Source of the DNA: Sphagnum magellanicum
Lineage: Eukaryota; Streptophyta; Sphagnopsida; Sphagnales; Sphagnaceae
Reading direction: 5' to 3'
DNA: 64,000 nt
Assembly (NCBI GenBank): GCA_021904315.1
Contig: CM038919.1
Coordinates: 8,370,001 to 8,434,000 of the forward strand
This document shows, piece by piece, positions 50,108 through 62,067 of the stretch. Made by a program: the position numbers and the translations under genes. Position 1 is the first letter of the stretch; each line of letters begins with the position of its first letter. The notes beneath the pieces are model-generated. The model was not told the origin of the DNA. It saw only the letters and a program-made list of their open reading frames with translations, and did not search any database.

Positions 50108-51110
50108 ACACTAGTAGAAAAAACCCTTGAAACTCAATCAATAATTTTTTGAATTAGAATATATATTTAAGATTCCAAAATAGTAATTCGGAATACAAAT
50201 ATCAATTTTAGATCAAATAATTTTTTTGAAGTTAAATAACAAATTTCGGAATTGAAATGTCAATTTTCAGATTCAAATAATAATATTCAAAATTAAAATG
50301 TCCATTTTAATACTCAATTAATAATTTTTGGAATTGAAATATTAATTTTAAGAATCCAAAATAATAATCTGGATTTAAAATTTAAACAAAAAACTTCAAA
50401 ATTCAAATATCAAATTTCAAGTCCAAATAAAAACATTTAAAATCAAGTTGTCGATTTTTAGACTGAATAAAGTTTTTAAAACTGAAATGATACTTTAGAA
50501 TTCAAATATCAATTTTTAGATCAAATAAGTTTTTTGAATTTAAATAACAATTTTCGGAATTGAAATGTCAGTTTTTAGATTCAAATAACAATATTCAAAA
50601 TTGAAATGTCCATTTTTAGACTCAAGTACTAATTTTCAGACTTGAAGTTTTAACTTTGAAAATCCAAAATAATAATTTGGAATTTAAATTTCAGGTTTGA
50701 ATCAAATGATTATTTAAAATTTAAATGCAAAATTTTCAGAGCTGAAATATAAATTTTCATATTCATATAAAAATATTCAAAATCAAAATGTTTATTTTTT
50801 AATCAATTAATAATTTTCTGACTTGAATTACTAATTTTTGGATTCGAAAATATTAATTTAAAATTCAAAATCAAATTTTAGATCAAATATTTTTTTTGAA
50901 TTTAAATTGAAAATATCATATTCAGGTCAAAATTTTCAAATTCAAATATTGTTTTAAACAATTGAAATAGTCATTTTTAGATTCAAATATCACATTTCAA
51001 ATTCAAATATTCTTTTTTTAAGATTAAAATAACAGTTTTCAGAATTGAAATATCAATTTTCAGATTTGAATAAAAAAAATACAAAGTTCAAATATTAATT
51101 TTGAGACTCA
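50108..51110. repeat. Satellite-like array of ~37-bp units with ~300-bp higher order
   Basis: About 1 kb of variants of GAATTGAAATGTCAATTTT and CAGATTCAAATAA, each unit partly its own inverted copy. A longer order exists: 50206-50354 (TCAATTTTAGATCAAATAA ... AATAATAATCTGG) recurs at 50507-50677, an offset near 300 bp, and weakly from 50871. The array begins right after CACTAGTAGAAAAAACCC at 50108, itself a CACTA-type terminus, so it could be a nested element whose right end is lost. Confidence 0.72.
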
Positions 51111-51458
51111 TTATATGAACAATATACATACGTATGCATATTATATATATAAAATTTTAATACATACATTAAAATACACCCCTATGTCATTGTAGAATAC
51201 CTTTAGGATGCAACTAATTTGGTGACTATTGCAATTAATGGGACATATCAACCTATTAATGGATGAAAGTAAATGTAAAATTGATGCAACCAATAGGATG
51301 AAATTTTTAATAGTTGTATCATAGTTAAGAAAATGACCAAAATAGTTGAAAGTTGGTAGTGTAGTTGCAAGTATTCCCAAATCTAGTCGTAAACGACTAC
51401 AAGTCACATGTAGTCATAAATGGAGTGATTACATTTTGGCTGATTTCTACTAGTATTG

Positions 51459-51660
51459 TAGTATGTCATATTGGGACAAGAATCACCAAATCAATTTTAA
51501 AAGACATACAAACCATTTGATCTCATCAAGTTGTGTTTGTTTTATGGCAATATTTTCATCTTTTATTTTCATATGCAATGTGAATAATAGTTTTAAGGAT
51601 TTCCATAAGCTACAAGGATATTTTATAGTCATATAATAGGAAATCATGATATGATGCAAT
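51459..51660 (-). repeat. Family R, right half of interrupted copy
   Basis: The reverse complement matches 1580-1785: ATTTCCTATTAT, TGTCCTTG, AAGATGAAAATATTGCCATAAA and TTGGTGATTCTTGTCCC-ATATGACATACTA. Confidence 0.65.
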
Positions 51661-51827
51661 GTGCTACATGCAATAAATCCTCATTTGCACCAAGACTTAA
51701 ATTATTAGAAAAACAATGAAAAAGAAAAATCCTTTTAGAACAAGAAAAAAATTCAAATGTTCTTGAAATGAAAAACACGAATTCATTTCATATGAAATTG
51801 AAGCATGAAAAACATTGTAATGCAACT

Positions 51828-51985
51828 TGAATTGAATTTGAATTTAATATAGATTTAATTGAATTGAATTCAAATACATTGAAAGGAATTTGAATTCAAC
51901 TAAATTGAATTCCAATTCAATTTAATTTATTAAACAATTATTTTAAAATTAAACTAAATTGAATTCAAATTCAATTAAAAACAAA
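51828..51985. repeat. Palindromic GAATTCAATT-type array
   Basis: About 160 bp consist almost wholly of GAATTGAATT, GAATTTGAATT and AATTCAAATTC in both orientations, so almost any half can pair with another. Confidence 0.75.
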
Positions 51986-52889
51986 TGAGATGCAAATTGG
52001 TGGAAAAGGTGTTGAAAATCTTCTTATGAATATGGTGTTTGAAGATTTTTTTAAAAAAAGACACAAATTTGAAAAGACAATTTTCCATGCCTCTTCACTT
52101 GGGAATGGGCTACACAAATTCCAATGTGGAATTGTCCAATCTACAATGACAACTTATGGAACCTAAAATTGTCCTACCTAAACTAGTTCTAATGAATCAT
52201 TGTCATTGGAATATATATAGTGTTGGTGTTTGGCTATGATTTTCATAAGGTAAGAGCTAGTTTGGTGGCCATTGGGAATAATTGAAGTATATAGCTTTTG
52301 TCAATTATCAAATTTTGAACATAGGCAAATTTGGCAATTTTGATATTTTGAACATATGCATTTTGATGATCATTGCATTTGAATGTCTTTATTTTGGCAA
52401 GATGTAAATAACTAAAAGCAAACCCTAAATCGCAATACCCATACAATCAAAATTGTTCTAGTCTCATTTCAAAAGTAAGCTTTTCCAAGGCAATTGAACT
52501 CCAACCATGAAGGTCTTGTTAATGTAGAATGGAAGTTTCAAAGTCCCCACATGCTAAAAAAACCCTATAAACAACTAAACTTTGTAACATCTAACCTCAA
52601 GCACCAAGAGAACACCCATTTCTTGTTTTTTATCTAATATCAATATTCAACAATTAATTGTTTCACAACTTGCATGACTACCACAAATGAAAAAGAACCA
52701 ATACATATGCTTGCAACTAAGAATAATATACTGAAAGAAATAAAAAATAAAGTGTTGCAAATGAGCAATTCTACTACATTCCAAAACACATTGAATTTGT
52801 TGTAATCTAAAACTAGTAGAACCCAAATGTTTCAAAAATAAAAGGTGCACATTTACAATACAACTTGGAGGCTAGAACATTAAAGTTAT
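51986..52889. other. Unassigned AT-rich DNA
   Basis: No coding signal. It may include the 3' flank of the minus-strand transposase relic that follows. Confidence 0.4.
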
Positions 52890-54713
52890 ACCAATTTGCT
52901 TTGTATTTGACCTTTTCATCTTTCCAATTTAGAATAACATCTTCATGTGGAAAAGTAGACAAGTTGAAAAATTATAATTGAACATGTGAACACAAATATC
53001 AAGATGTGTTGTTAGATGGTTTCATAGCCTACTTTTCATGAGGGTCAAATTGTGCAATGTCCTTTCATTCTCTGCATAACCCAAGACATGAATGATAACC
53101 ATTTCAACAAGCTTGCTACAATCATTTAACTTGTGGGACAAAATGAAGGAGTTATTGATCTTCATTCACAACTTGGAAACATAACCTTCTTGTTAAAGTC
53201 TTCAACCATTATTGATTATGCATTAGGAGTCATGATCAACCAAAAATATTGCACATCAAACAAATGTGAATCCAACAATGGGGGAACAAAGATTTTAGCT
53301 TTGGCGTTTTTGAAACATAGAAGGAAGCTTTATTTATAACCAAATGAACTAGAAATACCATGTAAAAAAATCTTGTTCAACCAATATTGGGGATAAACCA
53401 TTCCCATTGTATTCATTATCTTATGTTCTAGAAATCTCCATTGTAAATCAAAGTTTGGGTTACCTCTATGCATGTGCATCAAACTTTGTGCCATTATGAT
53501 TGCATTGGCTTAATGAACTACATGGTAGATCCTTCATTAGATCACATGTGCACAACAAACATTTGAATACTAATCTTTAAACCAAAAATCTTTTGTGGAT
53601 TATGTAAAATTATGCCACCACCTTAAAGGCAACATTTTATTGGGTGGTTGATCAAAGAATTGAAGGCTTAAAGAAAAATTATGGATTAGTGTACAAGTGA
53701 AACAATTTGACCTTTGTAAAATTAACAACATTCACAAATTCAAGAATGCACACATTTTGCCACTACACAAACTTCATCAAAGTTTGCACTACCTTCAACA
53801 TGGGCAAAAGGTAGGGTACACCAAAAATGAACTCAAGGTTGTCAAGCAAAACCAAGTTGTCTTGAGTAGCTTTGTTCTTTGATGAATCCAAATGTGTTTT
53901 CACAATGAGGGACTTGTGTTTTCACACAACACATTTTAGATGGTCTAACATGTTAATCCAATGTGTCTTCATGTTCTTCAACAACTTCTGACCTTTAGGA
54001 GCTAGTGTCTTTGCAAACTTCATAAATTCCAATTATTTTTTGGAGTTATGAATGAAAACACACTAAAACATTGCCTTAATGCAAGATGTCAGAAGCATTT
54101 TTTTTATAGTACAATGATTGCCTAGTTCAATGTGTAACTACACATTGATGAAGTAAAAAGTTGTGTCTCCTTCACTTGAGTAGTAACACTTGTGTGATGC
54201 CCATGTAACACAAATTACCATCACAACCAAAACATACCCACTAAAAGGCAAGTTGTTCCTTAGCTAAACCTTCAAACTTGACCACATTTTACTAAATAAT
54301 GGTAGTAATGTTCTTGATTATTGCACCCATTTAAACAAGTTGAAACACATAAATAAAATTGGAATGAAAAATCAATTTTTCATCTTGTGAACATGCACTT
54401 TCATCCACTATTAATTGTTGATGGTCATCATTTCATCTACATTCAAAAAAAATAAAATAAACTCTTGCATAACAGTGTTTTTGTTTTTCAAGTTGGCATC
54501 ATGTGTAAAATCTACCATTCCCCATTCCTTATTTTTAGTCAAATGTTTCTTTGGGTTGCTTTTCAAATTCAAAAACATGTATTGATTTTTAAAAGTTTTG
54601 AATTTTGTCATTAATCCATGGTTTAACAAATGAAAAATACTCAAGAAAATTAAATCACTTTCTTTTTTGAAATTCCCTTGAACTTGGATCATGAGTTCCA
54701 AATTAAAGCACAT
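52890..54713 (-). pseudogene. Second hAT-like transposase pseudogene, different family
   Basis: Successive frames on the minus strand give hAT-like text in order. NPKKHLTKNKEWGM and LNVDEMMTINN (about 54560-54411) come first, then VHVHKMKN. VCFGCDGNLCYMG follows (about 54230), then LLDNLEFIFGVPYLLPMLKVV (about 53850-53790) and GMVYPQYWL (about 53400). KLVEMVIIHVLGYAENERTLHNLTLMKSRL (about 53110-53020) resembles the hAT dimerisation segment. The Asp in VDEM, the Asp in CDGN and the Glu in NERT are all retained, unlike the other hAT relic. Many stops and frameshifts make it dead. Terminal repeats were not found, so element limits are unknown. It shows no similarity to the DUF659-type relic beyond superfamily level. 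Confidence 0.65.
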
Positions 54714-56875
54714 AAGGTGAATGCAAGCTATAGTGGCTCACTTTTGGTGTCACAATGACAATTTTTATAGGTGCTTTGTGTTTAAATGTTTATATAGTGA
54801 ATAATTTAACTTGAAATACATTAAATGATGATTCATTCTAGACTAACAACTTGATTATGAAGACATTTGCACAATTATTTTTGAAAATAATGCATTCATT
54901 ATTACTAGTGGACTTTTGAAATAAAAAATGTGGACTGGTCAATTGGCTAGACTGTTAAGAAATTAAAAAATTCATATTGAATTTCACTCCAAATTGTTTA
55001 TAGGGACTAAGAATGGGTCAAAGAATGAAATGATAAAGTTAAATGTGAAATCGTTTTTTTTTGAAACCTTAACCAAATGATAGTTATGAATTTTTGAAGT
55101 TTTAGAATTGGACCTAATTTTAAAAAGTCTTTTTGAAATGATTTTTTTTGTGTTTGTCAAAATTTCTATGCCCAATGGGTACTACATAATTGAAATATCT
55201 AAGTGGGTTTTATTCTTATGGACTTTATGGATTTTTCTTTAGGATTTCCAAAATGATTTCAACATATTATATACTAGTTAACAACAACATTTTTCAATAT
55301 GGGTTTTCACCTAGTTTTTAAGTGTTTCATAAGTGAATGAAATTGTAATAATCAAAAGTTGCATTAATGAAAATTTAGAATTTAAAACCATATCCACATG
55401 GATAATATATAAAAACATGTTAGGGATTCTTGGGAGTCTCACATTTGTTTAAAATGAGTCACTATAGCTTGCATTCACCCATAAGGATGGACTCATTGCT
55501 TCTACTAAATACTCTTGTTTTAATTTGTTGTAAGTTGGATCTTTTTTGTAGAATGACTTTCAACAACAACATCAAATTAACAATAGTTATATCATGTGAT
55601 GACCAATGTGTTTTTAGAAGGTCGTTCAATTTAAGTGACATGAACTTGTCTTTTTGCTTAATTGTAAAATATTTGGCATTAGGCCATTTGGTCTTAAAAA
55701 AAATTGATACCAAGAAAATCATGTGGCTTGAGTGTTTTAAATAACTTTTGATTTGTCATAAGACTTTTTAGGTTTTTTAACAAGAGGTTTGTTTGCACAT
55801 GAGAGCTACGAGGCTAAAATGGATCAATGGTTGAAGAAATGGCAAAACTTGGGGTCAAAACACATAGAGTTGGATTCAAAATAAGAATCAAAATGTTAGA
55901 ACCTAACCATGTAAAAATATTGAACTTTAAACAAAGCGAATATAATGGAACCTTCTTTATTGCAAATGTAATGGGATTGATTATTGATTCTAGTTGGACT
56001 TATTGACTTCAAGGAGACAAAAGACAAAGCTAAGAGCTTCAACACAACAAATTTGAAATATGCACAATGCCAAACCTCCCTAGTTTTTAAACTTTCACAA
56101 ACAAGAACACAACATACACACAACGTGGTAAACAACATATGAAAAGCATCAAGGATTCAAGATAACACACCCACCAATGTATGGTCTTGGAGAATTGCAA
56201 CTTGCAAATTGACAATACTCAAAGAAAGTTCTACCTTATATTGTATTCAACTATTTCACACTTTGCAACTTAACACCTTGAGGCTTGAACATTACATTAT
56301 GCATGTTTAGAAGCTGGATTGATGCAACAATAATAAGTTGTAACCTATTACTCACATTGAAGGTTGAAGCTCAACAACTTGTAAGACCATTGTGATTCAC
56401 TCACAATTGCCTTTCAAAACAAAATCTTCATTAAAAGAAATCACAAAAAAACACAATGCACATAAAGCTTAAGACTCACAATTTACAAGTTGCATTTCAA
56501 CTACAATACATCTTGATTGTTTACACCATCATTATTAAACCTTGCCACCAAAGAACACATATTGGAAATGGAGGAAAAAGATTAGTTCTTTTAGTGAACT
56601 TGCACATTGTGTCATTGATATTTAGATAAAGTTTTAAAAATGGAGATGGGAAAATGGATGCATGCAAACTTAAGTATATGGAAACATGTCCCATGAGTTA
56701 TAACCAATGTTGGATGGTTCTTTTTTCTTCACATAACAAATTTCCAAGTAAAGGTTAGGTATATGGACCTTTGTCTCATAATTCTCAAAAATCAGAGGAC
56801 TAGTTCATACCAATGAGAAAACATTTGGTTATCACCATGGTTATCAATAAGGTTATTAATAACTTATATAGTGAT
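54714..56875. other. Unassigned AT-rich DNA
   Basis: Overlapping frames on both strands at 55430-55744 have no recognised motif. From 56700 some wording (ATGTTGGATGGTTCTTTT, CACCATGGTTATCA) recalls the CAGTGTTGG MITEs, but no ends are visible. Confidence 0.35.
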
Positions 56876-57075
56876 TATTGAGTTTTTAAAAAATGGATAA
56901 GAAACCTACCCATGTAGTAGTTAGCATCCAAAAGAACCAACAAGACCCTTATGGTCTGAATATTGAGATTTAATATTTTAAATAACTTACCCACATAGTC
57001 TGTAGGATCCAAAGAATTGGAAGGACCCTTGTGGTTTGGGTATTGAGTTTTCAAATTTAAATAAGCTATTCAGAT
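56876..57075 (+). repeat. Tandem duplication, 85- and 80-bp units
   Basis: Units start with TATTGAG at 56876, 56961 and 57041. The first two share ACC(T/C)ACCCA(T/C)(G)TAG, ATCCAAA-GAA-AA-GACCCTT and TGGT(C/T)TG. The third is partial. Confidence 0.65.
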
Positions 57076-60000
57076 GATTGGAATTTCATTCAGGTAGGCG
57101 ATCAATCCTAAAACCTTAAACCTTTTTTTGATAGGAAAAAATTATAAAAGAACCCCCTATAACCTACCCATCCTAGGCTATATAACAAGCAGTTCTAAGG
57201 TGGATATGTGAAAACCTTACAACCTTTATGCATAATCAGCGATTATTACTGAAAAAATAACCGAGTAAATGGTTAAACATGGGGTATTACTTTGATAGTG
57301 AAATTGATAATTGGGTAGTCTAAATTTTTGATATTATCTAAATCAATATTGATTTGGGTCAGCCCATATCTACAAGTTTATAAAGAAGAATTTTCCAAAT
57401 TTCAAGACTAAACCACCCTCTTCCACATTGTATTCCTATGCCACCATTTAGGGTGATTTAACACAGCCTGGTCACTTCAGCTTGGGTGATTATTAGACTC
57501 CTTGATGCATATGGAAGTCCACATGGACACAGATGACTAAATGAGTAACAGATTCAAGATGTTCAGCTTGTAAATGCTCATACACATCAGCACAAACTTA
57601 TGGTCAAGGCCTTATTGTGAGTTGAATTCCTAAGCTTTTTAAAAGGGTGTTTTCACACATATGAAAATGAGAATTGCATGTTGATTCAATGTAGATTGAA
57701 GAAAGTGGCATCAACTATGGAGATTGTCCAAATTGGATACCACTACATTAAAGTCAATTGTCAAATTGTATAAAGACAAGTGTAGAAGAAGACATAGCAA
57801 ACACCAACCCTTTCTTCATGACCAAGATGGAGGCTGTTGTTGGAACCAAGTCCCAAGGTGAACATGGCAAGGCGAGTACATTGAACAAAGCACAATTTGA
57901 GATCCCATTAGGTGGGTGGGGGAAAACAAATAGTTCCCAATCTAGCTTAATAAGGACTTGTAGGACCCATTAAGAGATTTGATTCTACTTGGCAATGAAG
58001 AAGGCATGAAGTTGAGAACTTGAATGATACCTAATCCACATTCATATCAAATTTATTTATTTTAGTTTGTGAACCTTGCATGGGATATTCACTAGTGATC
58101 ATCCCCATTCATGTGATGGATTTTTGGTAACATAGAGTATCATAACCAAAGATGATGGTTGAAATTTTTTTTGCTCTTCAACATTTTACAAGCACACCAA
58201 ATAGACAACCTGTTGTTGATACTTGAGACCAAAAACCAACTTGGGTCATCCTTTCAAGGGTTGGACTAATCCAATTGCATTAACTGATTATTATATAACT
58301 GGTTATCTTCCCTCAGATTTTCAACTCTGAAACCCACAAATGGTTAGCAATTAACCACTTCATTTGAAAATGAAGGAGGGGAACCACTCAAACACACTTG
58401 GTAAAACACTTCCTTTTTGACATTCAATGAACTCGGTTACCTTTAAGGATCATAATGTTTGCAAATTATTTTAGTCCCTTAACTACCGGTTACCAACTTG
58501 GGTGTCATTGAATCTATGGCCAAAACTCAGAAATTGATTAGAAATATCCTCCATGGATAATGGGGTCTAACCTTGATCAATCTGTGGGTATTGAAATTGC
58601 TTCAAGGTTGATATGTAAGTTATGAAAGCTTTGAATACACAACTTTCAAGTTGGGTAATCTTGTACCTGATCAAATTTGATGGTCATTCAATTATGTTTT
58701 AGCTTGCCGATCTTTTGAAAACTTCAGTGCCTGAAATGTCAAATTTTCAAATTAGAGGTGCCCTATGTCGAAAGTTCTGGAAACTTAAGGGCAATAAGCC
58801 TTTGTCACTAGCATGTTGTTCATGTTTTCTCCTTCTGAATAGAAGACTTATTGTATCTGTACATGCTTAACTTGGCAAATAACCAGTTTATTGTTTTACT
58901 TGGTGAAAATTTGTAATCAAGCAAAATTGAATTTTTTTTGAAAACAAAGTGATTTTGGAGGTTCCAATTGCCAAAGTTAGAGAAAGAAAGTAAAATTCAC
59001 CAAAATTATATATGTGGTCTTTGCTGTGTAGCCAAAAATATAAAGGGATGATTAAATGTTTGTACCTCGTATTTGGTTTCTAATAGGATTGGCTAAATTT
59101 TCCTAGGGATGATTACCAGTTTTTCTACATTTTCGTATCTATGGTCATGGCTACATTAAAATTCTTAAGGTCAAAACATTTTTGATAACATGGCCTTGAG
59201 CTTTGGTGGAGAATGGGGTAGTTTGGATGCACATGTTTGATGAATATCATTGTGTAGATGTAAAAATCTGACACAAGTTTTGGGAAACACATTTCATCCA
59301 AAATTGGAGGTTCAAGCTCTCATCCATTATCAACATCACAAATCCTCCATCAATTTCACTACAAATTCACTACTTTCTTAAGTCTATAGAGGAAAAGTGA
59401 AGGGGGACAAACAATACCATACTTGTGATTCACAATTGGAAATTTTTATCAAATTATTAATTAATTAAAGAAAGCCCAAATATTTTTGAGAATTATTTAA
59501 CATCGAACATCACTTGAAAGTGCAATATTTTTTTTAAAAATAAAGGAAAATGAAAACGATAATTAAGAAATGCAAGGAAAGATGGTCTATATCAAAATGG
59601 ATGAAAAATGATCATTGTTTTCATTCATGCCAAAATTATTAATATTTTTATAATGAAAATTGAAAATCTTCAAAAATGTTATATCACATCCCCAAATGTA
59701 TTTTAATAAATAAATAAATAAATAATTTTACACCTCTTTGCCAAATCTAATAATGTACTATAATAATTGCCTAGCTACATATTGAGAATGTTTGATTCAT
59801 CCATAGGGTTATGTAAGTTCCCAAAGCTCTTAAAAACAAACTTGGGTTATTTAAGAGGTAACCCACATTATACAATATAAGAAAAAAAAAAAAAAATCCT
59901 TTTCAGCTATTGTAGAATCTAATGTTTGATTAGCTTGTAATACTACAAGCAATGATTTCTTATTTTGACAAATTTTGTATGGCTTTTTGTCAACTAAAAA

Positions 60001-60909
60001 ATTTGGAACATTTTCGATTCTTTTTTTCTAGTGTAAATACCATTACTTTTTTATATTTTTGAGGATTTTGTTTTGCCAAATTCTTGATATCACATAATGG
60101 GAAAAGAAAAGAAACCCTGACTACCAGCCTTGTCCAATGAGATGAAAGGGCTAGAAATCTATTAAGGGATGCACAAAGAAAAGAAACCAATCATTTTGGT
60201 ATGGTTGTTGGACTTGGCTTCTCTTGGTCTCTAGGAATTTGTCACAAAATGCCATTTCTTCATGCACAAGTGAAATGGGTTTTTGTGACACCTGCAGATA
60301 CTAATGTGATGAAGAACTTGTAATCTCTTTTTATGTCTCTCTCCCAAAAGCAAGCACGTGAATGACATGGAAGGTGACTGAACACACCGAGTTTGGTTTC
60401 TTGCTGTTTATAATTTGTCCATTCCAGATAAGTTAGCAACCGCGCCCTTCCTTCCATGAGTATCATGGACCAAGCAAGACAACCTGAGAAGCATGAAGGG
60501 AAGATGATGACTGGGTCTGGGGACAGACATCCCTTGCTACTGCTAATTATAAAAATGATAACTTACACACAGTTGTGCTGCTGTAGTCCACTATTTTTTC
60601 TAGTATTAAAATGATTACCTCTTCAATCCAAATGTTTGAGCTAAACCAGCTGAACCATTCCTTTATGCAAGCATGAAGTTCTTGTGTAGGCTAATGTTAG
60701 CAACACATAATTTAATGAATAAAATAGATAACTAAAACTTGTCACTACTTTTGACTTGTCAAACAAGGAGAAGAAAGCTGTTGATCTCTTTAACAACTTT
60801 GGAGTTGATTAGGTATGCTTTTGAGAATTTCTCACAATGGTCCAATTGCTTTACTCCTAATTCTTTACCACCCAAGCTGCCAGTCTACAATGATATTTGC
60901 TATATTTAG
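57076..60909. other. Unassigned DNA
   Basis: No gene or bounded element. (AAAT)-type runs lie at 59705-59725 and an A-run at about 59881-59896. 60250-60560 is less AT-rich but was not recognised. Confidence 0.4.
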
Positions 60910-61377
60910 CAGTGTTGGGTGGTTATTAGAAATAGGAACAGCCTTGCATGATTATCAGGGTGGTTATTGAAATTCATACTTGCATTTCTCAAAAAAATCA
61001 AAGACCCAGTTCTAGTATATATAATCTTGGTTCTCAAAAAATTGAAGAAGTGAAATGATCAATCAGAAAACCATAGGTTCTTTCATGAAAACTGTAGGTT
61101 CTTTCATACCTGTAATTCTCAAAAAATCAAACACCAGGTTCCTGTATACAATCATGGTTCTCGAAAAATTTGAAATGTCATATAGTTGGCCAGAAATGCA
61201 TCACTTATTTCATGAGAACCGCAGGTTCTTTAAGGGTTTTGAAATAAGGGGGACTGACAGTTGTTTGATTCCGATTTTTTTTTTCCCCTAACAACTGGAA
61301 CTAGCAATTCTCTGAGTTCGAAATATTAAAAACAGAGCTGGCAGTTCTTTGAAAACTCAAATAACCGCCCAACACTC
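60910..61377. mobile_element. hAT-type MITE (CAGTGTTGG family), 468 bp
   Basis: The left end is CAGTGTTGGGTGGTTATT and the right end is AATAACCGCCCAACACTC. Flanking 8-mers ATATTTAG (60902-60909) and ATACTTAC (61378-61385) agree at 6 of 8. The interior has repeated TTCTCAAAAAAT-GAA and GGTTCTTTCATGAAAACTG phrases, which can pair locally, and no gene. Confidence 0.75.
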
Positions 61378-61559
61378 ATACTTACCCGGCTATAGTTTTG
61401 CATATGTATCTTGAAGACAGAATTCCTGACAAGTAAAAACAAGGTGATTACTACACTACTAATTTTATGTACTACCCAAGTTCTATGTGTTTGCTTCTGT
61501 TTCAGTCCAGTTTTCAAGAGGTGGGAGAGCAGTGCAGATGATCCAAATTATTTACTTAG

Positions 61560-61735
61560 ATCAGTAAGATTATCCATAAAGTCGCCCTGTCTTTGGGCCC
61601 TAGTTTGACCTCTAATGTAATCCCTGTTTCATCCCCAATTTGAGTGTAAGGGTGCTAAAGTGAGCGAAATCAGGTACTGTTTCATGAAACTAGGTATCAG
61701 TTCAAAAGATTTGCAGGATCTTTGTTTCTCGGATT
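61560..61735 (+). repeat. Shared module B, copy 2
   Basis: Colinear with 29270-29420. It lies shortly after a MITE, whereas the first copy lies before one. Confidence 0.6.
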
Positions 61736-61808
61736 TTATACTACAGTACGTGAAGTATGCTGAAACTTAACACAGTTCCAGACAAAACAAGGGGTGTATC
61801 ACACTGTG

Positions 61809-62067
61809 GTCTTGCCATTTACATTAAAAAAGTATCTTAATTCAAAAGAAGAATAATGAAAATTCTAAAAGAAACCAATATCCTTCAATATATTATAACT
61901 CTATAACTAATCTCAAGTTTCAACACAAGCCAAAATATCGTCTTTCAAAAATCCTCATATAAAAATAGAGCTACTACTACCTAGGGGCCAAAATCCCTTA
62001 AGCTATTATACTCTATAATGAATCTAAATATAATGAATCCTTGCCCTCGTTAGCAAGGCCAACAAAC
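61809..62067. mobile_element. MITE with GGCCTTGCC ends, second copy
   Basis: Pairs with 35661-35965. Outer phrases are GGTCTTGCCATTTACATT and GTTAGCAAGGCCAAC. This copy is shorter by a few internal deletions. Confidence 0.55.

Larger units (their letters stand above)
48310..51455. mobile_element. Non-autonomous CACTA element (3146 bp) with internal array
   Basis: The left end CATTAGAAGAAAAAC (48310) and the right end GATTTCTACTAGTA (to 51455) are CACTAGTAGAAA-type termini, each with one transition in its first bases. TTG flanks both sides (48307-48309, 51456-51458). The left subterminal region has TTAGTCGCAA / GTCGCC motifs (48350-48540) and the right has GTAGTTGCAAG / AGTCGTAAACGACTACAAGTC (51360-51410). 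Between them are a GTAG/CTAC cluster, an AT-rich core and a satellite-like array. Family R copy 1 supplies the empty site near 1785. No transposase. Confidence 0.78.

Noticed and set aside
59990..60032. TTTTTTTCTAGTGTAA, a possible CACTA end
   Set aside because: No matching opposite end or 3-bp duplication could be found, and the motif is short in AT-rich DNA.
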